DNA of 49,362 nucleotides from an uncultured Pelagibacteraceae bacterium (GTDB taxonomy: Bacteria > Pseudomonadota > Alphaproteobacteria > Pelagibacterales > Pelagibacteraceae): NCBI GenBank assembly GCA_902595125.1, contig CACJOY010000006.1, positions 1 through 49,362 of the forward strand. Direction: 5' to 3'. Under the pieces are notes generated by a model that saw only the letters and a list, made by a program, of their open reading frames with translations, ran no database searches and had not been told where the DNA came from. Both the position numbers and the translations under genes were made by a program. Positions within the stretch are counted from its first letter, which is position 1; each line of letters opens with the position of its first letter. Positions 44,713 through 49,362 of this stretch are shown here, piece by piece.

Positions 44713-45460
44713 AAATCGAATAATTCCTTGTTTAGACGTGAAGAACGGTCGAGTTGTAAAAGGTATTAACTTTGTTGATCTAAAAGATGCAGGTGATCCT
44801 GTAGAACAAGCTAAAATCTATAGCGATGGTGGAGCAGACGAAATTTGTTTCTTAGATATTACTGCTTCAAATGAAAATAGAGAAACTATTTATGATGTTG
44901 TAGAGAAAACTTCAAAAAAATGTTTTGTTCCTTTAACTGTTGGAGGTGGTGTTCGAAGTGTTGAGGATATTAATAGATTACTTAATTGTGGGGCTGATAA
45001 AGTTTCAATAAACACCGCCGCAGTTGAAAATCCAAAAGTTGTTATCGATAGTTCAAAGAAATTTGGGTCTCAATGTATTGTAGTTGCAATTGATGCAAAA
45101 AAGAATGGAGATAAATGGGAAGTATTCACTCATGGAGGAAGAAACAACAGTGGTATCGATGCGCTAGAGTATGCAAAAAAAATCGAGGAAAATGGTGCTG
45201 GAGAACTATTAGTAACCTCAATGGATAGAGACGGAACTCAAGTTGGCTATGATATTAATTTGATGTCAAAAATTTCATCCAAAGTAAATATTCCAGTTAT
45301 AGCATCTGGTGGTGTAGGTAATTTAGATCACCTAGTGGATGGAATTAAATTGGGAAAAGCTAGCGCAGTTTTGGCAGCTTCTATATTTCACTATGGAAAA
45401 TATTCTGTTAAAGAAGCCAAGGATTATTTGGACTCAAAAGGAATACCTGTTAGAATTTAG
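44705..45460 (+). CDS. hisF: Imidazole glycerol phosphate synthase, cyclase subunit
   Basis: Cyclase half of the HisH-HisF enzyme. 251 residues, barrel motifs [18 protein letters not shown] (catalytic Asp), [45 protein letters not shown] (catalytic Asp) and IASGGVGN. One base separates the stop from hisE. Its start overlaps hisA. Confidence 0.98.
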   Translation: MLKNRIIPCLDVKNGRVVKGINFVDLKDAGDPVEQAKIYSDGGADEICFLDITASNENRETIYDVVEKTSKKCFVPLTVGGGVRSVEDINRLLNCGADKVSINTAAVENPKVVIDSSKKFGSQCIVVAIDAKKNGDKWEVFTHGGRNNSGIDALEYAKKIEENGAGELLVTSMDRDGTQVGYDINLMSKISSKVNIPVIASGGVGNLDHLVDGIKLGKASAVLAASIFHYGKYSVKEAKDYLDSKGIPVRI

Positions 45461-45461
45461 A

Positions 45462-45734
45462 ATGCTAAATACTTTAGAAAGTTTATTTAATCTTGCAAGA
45501 GAAAGAAAAAAATCTCCAATAAAGGGTTCTTATACAAATAAATTACTTAGTGATAAATCTTTGAGCAAAGAAAAAGTAATTGAGGAAATTAATGAACTTA
45601 TTGAGGCTGTGGAAAATAATTCTAACAAAATCCATGAAGCAGCAGATGTTTTTTATCATTTGATAATGTATTTAGAAGCAAACGATGTAAAAATTGAAGA
45701 TGTAATGGATGAACTTAATAAAAGAAAAAAATGA
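45462..45734 (+). CDS. hisE: Phosphoribosyl-ATP pyrophosphatase
   Basis: Second step of histidine synthesis. 90 residues from the ATG at 45462 (MLNTLESLFNLARERK), the normal size of stand-alone HisE; the frame is open farther upstream, within hisF, but that part is not HisE-like. Motifs: SYTNKLLSDKSLSKEKVIEEINELIEA and HEAADVFYHLIMYLE, the metal-binding EExxE and D helices. No hisI is fused or adjacent, so HisI must be encoded elsewhere. Confidence 0.95.
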   Translation: MLNTLESLFNLARERKKSPIKGSYTNKLLSDKSLSKEKVIEEINELIEAVENNSNKIHEAADVFYHLIMYLEANDVKIEDVMDELNKRKK

Positions 45735-46096
45735 GTTACGACAATAATAACATTTTTGCTAAAATTTTAAGAGGGGAAATTCCTTGTAAGAAAATTTACG
45801 AGGACGATTATGTTTTATCTTTTTATGATATTAATCCTCAAAAAAAAATTCATGCATTGGTGATTCCTAAAGGAAAATATATTGATCTTGATGATTTTAG
45901 TCAAAAAGCCTCTCCTAATGAGATGGTGGGTTTATTAAAGGGTATAAATTTTGTTGCAATAAAACTCGGAATTTCAGTCGATACGGGAAAAGGATATCGA
46001 GCTTTAGCGAATATAAGTGAACACGGAGGTCAAGAGGTGCCTCATCTTCACTTTCATTTATTCGGAGGTGAAAAAGTTGGTAAGATGGTCGAGTGA
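45731..46096 (+). CDS. HIT-family nucleotide-binding protein (HinT-like)
   Basis: 121 residues. The histidine triad is VPHLHFHLFGG near the C-terminus, with NIFAKILRGEIPCKKIYEDDYVLSFYDINPQ and HALVIPKGKY earlier, matching HinT purine nucleoside phosphoramidases. Overlaps hisE by 4 bp and the acetyltransferase by 4 bp. Location after hisE is common in alphaproteobacteria but its role with histidine synthesis is unclear. Confidence 0.93.
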   Translation: MSYDNNNIFAKILRGEIPCKKIYEDDYVLSFYDINPQKKIHALVIPKGKYIDLDDFSQKASPNEMVGLLKGINFVAIKLGISVDTGKGYRALANISEHGGQEVPHLHFHLFGGEKVGKMVE

Positions 46097-46596
46097 ATAA
46101 AAAAGTCGAAAGAAATTATCTTGAAATTAATTCAGTCTCAGAATTAAATGAGACAGAAATCAAGTCACCAAATTTTAAAGTAAAACTCGTTAAACCAGCA
46201 GATTTTCAACTTAATAAATTTTTTTATAAAAATGTAGGTAAGAAACATCAATGGATTGATCGATTAACTTGGACAGAAAAACAATGGATCAATTATGTAT
46301 GCGATCAAAAAGTAAAAACTTATATTTTAAAATATGAAAAAGATTTAGCTGGTTATTTTGAACTGATTACACATCAAGATAAAAATGAAGTTGAAATAGC
46401 GTATCTTGGTTTACTAGAAGAATATTTAAATAAAAAATTAGGCTCATATCTTCTGACTTCAGCAATTAAATATTCATTTTTGGAAAAACCTAAGAGAGTG
46501 TGGGTACATACCTGTTCTTTAGATCACAAAAATGCTTTAAATAATTATATATCAAGAGGAATGAAAATTTTTAAAACAGAAACTATATCAATATAA
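46093..46596 (+). CDS. GNAT-family N-acetyltransferase, GTG start
   Basis: 167 residues starting at the GTG at 46093, which overlaps the HIT-gene stop as GTGA. The GNAT features are a central beta-bulge strand (VEIAYLGLLEEYLN), the acetyl-CoA pyrophosphate loop in degenerate form LNKKLGSYLLTSAI, and the C-terminal NALNNYISRGMKIF motif. Substrate unknown. Last gene of the his transcript; its stop abuts the convergent lolA stop with no gap. Confidence 0.85.
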   Translation: MNKKVERNYLEINSVSELNETEIKSPNFKVKLVKPADFQLNKFFYKNVGKKHQWIDRLTWTEKQWINYVCDQKVKTYILKYEKDLAGYFELITHQDKNEVEIAYLGLLEEYLNKKLGSYLLTSAIKYSFLEKPKRVWVHTCSLDHKNALNNYISRGMKIFKTETISI

Positions 46597-47145
46597 CTAA
46601 TTTTGTTTTGGAATTTTAAATAAGTTTTTTTTTAACTTTTGATTTTTAATTATTGATGAAATAAAAGTTATACTTAAATTTTGGTAAATATCAAGAGTTT
46701 GCCAACCAATAAGTTCATAAGTATTTTTATCAAAAAAAATATTAATTTCATTATCTTTTTCAGAAAAACTATAGTTGATAAATTTATCTTCAATTATTCT
46801 TTCATCTGAATTATTTATCACGTTTATCAAAAAATTTTTATCTAATATTAAATCTAATGGAGTTTTATCTAATGGATACAGATAGTAACTACTTAAACTT
46901 TTAATCACTAGCGACTTTCCATTTGATATTAATATTTTTTTATTTTTTAAATTATATTTACAAAAAATTTTCTTTGGGTATTGAATAATACATTCACCAT
47001 TTTCTGTTTTTCCATTTATGTTTTGTTCAAATTTAAAAGTTATATTGTTAACATTATTTAAATTATAAATAATATTTTCTTTTATTGATGCTGATACTTC
47101 GTTAGTTGATAGTATAAAAAATAATATAAATATATATTTCCTCAT
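46597..47145 (-). CDS. lolA: Outer-membrane lipoprotein carrier LolA
   Basis: 182 residues; signal peptide MRKYIFILFFILSTNEVSA with cleavage after VSA. LolA ferries lipoproteins across the periplasm to the outer membrane. The conserved parts are FEQNINGKTENGECIIQYPKKI-like strands and the YLYPLDKTPLDLIL segment. The ftsK-lolA order is typical in alphaproteobacteria and supports the call; the sequence itself is diverged. Start overlaps the ftsK stop by one base. Confidence 0.88.
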   Translation of the reverse strand: MRKYIFILFFILSTNEVSASIKENIIYNLNNVNNITFKFEQNINGKTENGECIIQYPKKIFCKYNLKNKKILISNGKSLVIKSLSSYYLYPLDKTPLDLILDKNFLINVINNSDERIIEDKFINYSFSEKDNEINIFFDKNTYELIGWQTLDIYQNLSITFISSIIKNQKLKKNLFKIPKQN

Positions 47146-49268
47146 TAAAGTACATCACGTTTTCCAACATGATTTGCTTTACTAACAATTCCTTCTTCTT
47201 CCATCATATCTATTATTCTTGCAGCTCTATTATATCCGATTTGTAACTTTCTCTGTAAAAATGATGTAGAGGCTTTCCCTTCTGACTTGATAATATCAAG
47301 TGCTGATTGATAAAGTTCATCTTTATTTTCAAGATTTTTTGATCCCTCGCTAAGTTCTTTTTCGTCAACAAAGTTTAAAATTTCATCCACATAATCTGGC
47401 TCTGCTTGTGATCTTAAAGAATTATTTATTTTTTCAATTTCATTATCAGATACAAAAGGTGCATGAATTCTAATAATTCTATTAGCCGAAGACATATACA
47501 ACATATCTCCTTTCCCTAATAATTGTTCAGCACCCTGTTCTCCTAAAATTGTTCTACTGTCAATTTTAGATGTAACTTGAAAAGAGATACGTGTTGGAAA
47601 ATTAGCTTTTATTGTTCCAGTAATTACATCAACACTAGGTCTTTGAGTGGCCATAATAATATGAATACCCGCTGCCCTAGCCATTTGTGATAATTTTTGT
47701 ATGTAATTTTCTATTTCTTTTCCAGCTACCAACATTAAATCAGACATTTCATCTACTACCACGACTATATACGGCATAGGAAGTTTGTGCTTTTCATTGT
47801 AGCTGTCAATATTTCTCACACCCTCTTTTGTCATAAGTCTGTACCTACTTTCCATCTCCTTTACTACCCAACCTAAAACTGAGGTAGCTTTTTTTGCCTC
47901 TGTAATTACTGGACAGAGCAAATGAGGAATTCCTTCGTAGGTTGATAATTCTAACATCTTTGGATCAATTAAAATAAATTTACATTTTTCTGGTGTGTGT
48001 CTGTAAAGAAGAGATAATATAATTGTGTTTATACAAACTGATTTTCCAGAGCCAGTTGTTCCTGCTATTAAAAGATGTGGCATCGAAGCCAAATCACCAA
48101 TTATTGGTGATCCAGATATATTTTTACCTAAAGCTATTGGAAGTTTAATTTCTTTTTTTTTAAAATCTGAATTACTTAAAATTTCACTTAAATACACATT
48201 CTCTCTTGATAAATTAGGAAGTTCAATACCAATAGTATTGCTTCCAGGAATAGTCGAAATTCTGGCAGACTCAGAGCTTGTATTTCTAGCTATATCATCT
48301 GAAAGATTTATGATTTTTGAAACCTTAACACCTGCTGCTGGTTCAAATTCATTTAAAGTTACAACAGGCCCATGACTCACTTTTTTAATATTTCCATTAA
48401 CACCAAAATCTAAAAGAATCTTCTCAAGAAATTCTGGATCACTATTTTCATTTTTATTGATTTTATCTTTATCTTTTTTAGATGCAATTTTCAGTAAATC
48501 TATTGAAGGAAGAGAAAATTTTGTCTTATCGCGTTTATTACTAAATTCAGCTTTAATAAAAGGTAAGTCTTCTTGTATTAAATTTTTAATCTCATCTTGT
48601 GGGATGTATTCATTAATTATTTCATTCTCATTAGTATAATTTTTTTTATTATCTTTAAAAAATAATTTAAAAATATTTTTGATTGTTTCCACAAAACCTT
48701 TTAACTGAAAATTAATACTTATCAAAAAAAATATTATTATTACTAAAACAAATAAAAAATAAAAAATATTTTTATAAGATTGAATATAGCTAATAAAAAA
48801 AAGTTTATTCAAATAGGTACCAACAAAACCTCCATTGCCATTAATATAAAGTGCATAAGCGTCCCTATAAAAGAAAGAAAAAAATAATGATCCAATTAAT
48901 GAATAGAGGATTATGAAAAAGGAACTTTCAATAATTGGAAATATTTCCTTTTTTCTAAAAATATTAACTCCAGTAATTATATATGTGATTGGTATTAAAT
49001 AGGCTATCAAACCAATTGATTGAAAAAAAAGGTCCGAGATATAACTTCCTTGGAATCCTAGCCAATTCTTAATTTCAGTATTCTCAGGAAAAATAAAGTT
49101 TGGATCATTAGGAGAATAAGAAACTAGACCTAACAAAAGTAAAAAACCAAGAATTGAAATGCAAATTCCAGATATTTCTATTAACCGTTTAATAATGAAG
49201 ATTAATACTGTATTAGTTAGTGTTTTTATATTCATAATCAATGAATCGAATTTACCACTTTGTATCAT
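47145..49268 (-). CDS. ftsK: DNA translocase FtsK
   Basis: Septum-bound DNA pump that resolves and segregates termini. 707 residues: four membrane helices in the first 190, a short linker, then the motor with GVKVSKIINLSDD, Walker A LIAGTTGSGKSVCINTII, Walker B YIVVVVDEMSDLMLV and ATQRPSVDVITG, and a C-terminal gamma winged helix (ALDIIKSEGKASTSFLQRKL, RAARIIDMMEEEGIVS) that reads KOPS. The start at 49268 gives MIQSGKFD; the Met at 49235 (MNIKTLT) is possible and would leave a larger promoter gap to the divergent gene. Confidence 0.97.
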   Translation of the reverse strand: MIQSGKFDSLIMNIKTLTNTVLIFIIKRLIEISGICISILGFLLLLGLVSYSPNDPNFIFPENTEIKNWLGFQGSYISDLFFQSIGLIAYLIPITYIITGVNIFRKKEIFPIIESSFFIILYSLIGSLFFSFFYRDAYALYINGNGGFVGTYLNKLFFISYIQSYKNIFYFLFVLVIIIFFLISINFQLKGFVETIKNIFKLFFKDNKKNYTNENEIINEYIPQDEIKNLIQEDLPFIKAEFSNKRDKTKFSLPSIDLLKIASKKDKDKINKNENSDPEFLEKILLDFGVNGNIKKVSHGPVVTLNEFEPAAGVKVSKIINLSDDIARNTSSESARISTIPGSNTIGIELPNLSRENVYLSEILSNSDFKKKEIKLPIALGKNISGSPIIGDLASMPHLLIAGTTGSGKSVCINTIILSLLYRHTPEKCKFILIDPKMLELSTYEGIPHLLCPVITEAKKATSVLGWVVKEMESRYRLMTKEGVRNIDSYNEKHKLPMPYIVVVVDEMSDLMLVAGKEIENYIQKLSQMARAAGIHIIMATQRPSVDVITGTIKANFPTRISFQVTSKIDSRTILGEQGAEQLLGKGDMLYMSSANRIIRIHAPFVSDNEIEKINNSLRSQAEPDYVDEILNFVDEKELSEGSKNLENKDELYQSALDIIKSEGKASTSFLQRKLQIGYNRAARIIDMMEEEGIVSKANHVGKRDVL

Positions 49269-49298
49269 CTAATTTTTATTGTTAAAATTAAAATTATT

Positions 49299-49362
49299 AT
49301 GAAAGTATGTATATTAGGAAATGGGCTGACTAGTTTGACGCTAGCAAAGGCATTAGCAAATT
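49299..49362 (+). CDS. FAD-dependent monooxygenase, UbiH/Coq6-like, 5' fragment
   Basis: Only 21 codons are visible: MKVCILGNGLTSLTLAKALAN. This is a dinucleotide-binding beta-alpha-beta start (GxGxxS form) typical of ubiquinone-ring hydroxylases, and such a gene is commonly found upstream of ftsK-lolA in alphaproteobacteria. It is divergent from ftsK with 30 bp between starts. The rest is outside the window, so the family call is tentative. Confidence 0.6.
   Translation, partial: MKVCILGNGLTSLTLAKALAN

Noticed and set aside
1..49362. CRISPR arrays, insertion sequences, prophage genes, tRNA or rRNA genes
   Set aside because: No direct-repeat arrays, transposase or phage motifs were seen, and no gap has a cloverleaf-like or rRNA-like sequence.

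Overview
This window reads as a chromosomal segment of a SAR11-clade alphaproteobacterium (Pelagibacterales, Candidatus Pelagibacter-like). The grounds are strong A+T richness, extreme compaction (only three intergenic gaps exceed 100 bp: 19295-19526, 28209-28324 and 34316-34597), many 1-17 bp gene overlaps, and a gene order typical of the alphaproteobacterial replication-origin region. I see no phage, IS element, CRISPR array, rRNA or tRNA. The assignment rests on gene content and recalled gene order, not on a database search.

Layout. 1-8 kb: partial trpS with murJ, malic enzyme maeB, an envelope group (BON-domain lipoprotein, rsmI, LpoA-like protein) and rdgB. 8-14.3 kb: chaperone genes grpE-dnaK-dnaJ, a 56-residue membrane microprotein, dapB, nth and a PfkB-type kinase. 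14.3-18.3 kb: a tiny ArfA-like ribosome-rescue ORF coupled to a degenerate OmpR-type regulator, an L,D-transpeptidase, yggS and a ThiE-like gene with start codons that share the palindrome ATGCAT, and a TPR-sulfotransferase. 18.2-19.5 kb: a porin with its own strong terminator and a clear Shine-Dalgarno sequence. 19.5-24 kb: DUF3576 lipoprotein, leuS, lptE, holA. 24-34.3 kb, almost all minus strand: parB, parA, rsmG (containing a parS site), mnmG, mnmE, rho, hemJ, hemH, hemE, interrupted by one plus-strand sulfotransferase. 34.3-34.6 kb: a 282-bp gap of about 15% G+C with DnaA-box-like repeats, the predicted oriC. 34.6-40.8 kb: ppsR, maf, aroE, coaE, dnaQ, then secB and fxsA on the opposite strand, a Tim44-like gene, smr and a second sulfotransferase. 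40.8-49.4 kb: hslU/hslV, the histidine operon hisB-hisH-hisA-hisF-hisE followed by a HIT protein and a GNAT acetyltransferase, then lolA, ftsK and the start of a UbiH-type monooxygenase.

How it fits together. The hemE | gap | ppsR-maf-aroE-coaE-dnaQ-secB order matches the origin neighbourhood described for Caulobacter and Rickettsia, and gene direction diverges at the gap. The parS palindrome inside rsmG lies about 8 kb from the gap and beside parA/parB, so origin and centromere-like site are both in the window; ftsK, for terminus segregation, is nearby. The observations most worth following up are the predicted oriC, the parS in rsmG, the 35-codon ArfA-like gene with a TTG start, the two unannotated-size ORFs generally, the shared divergent start codons, and the pair of paralogous sulfotransferases on either side of the origin.
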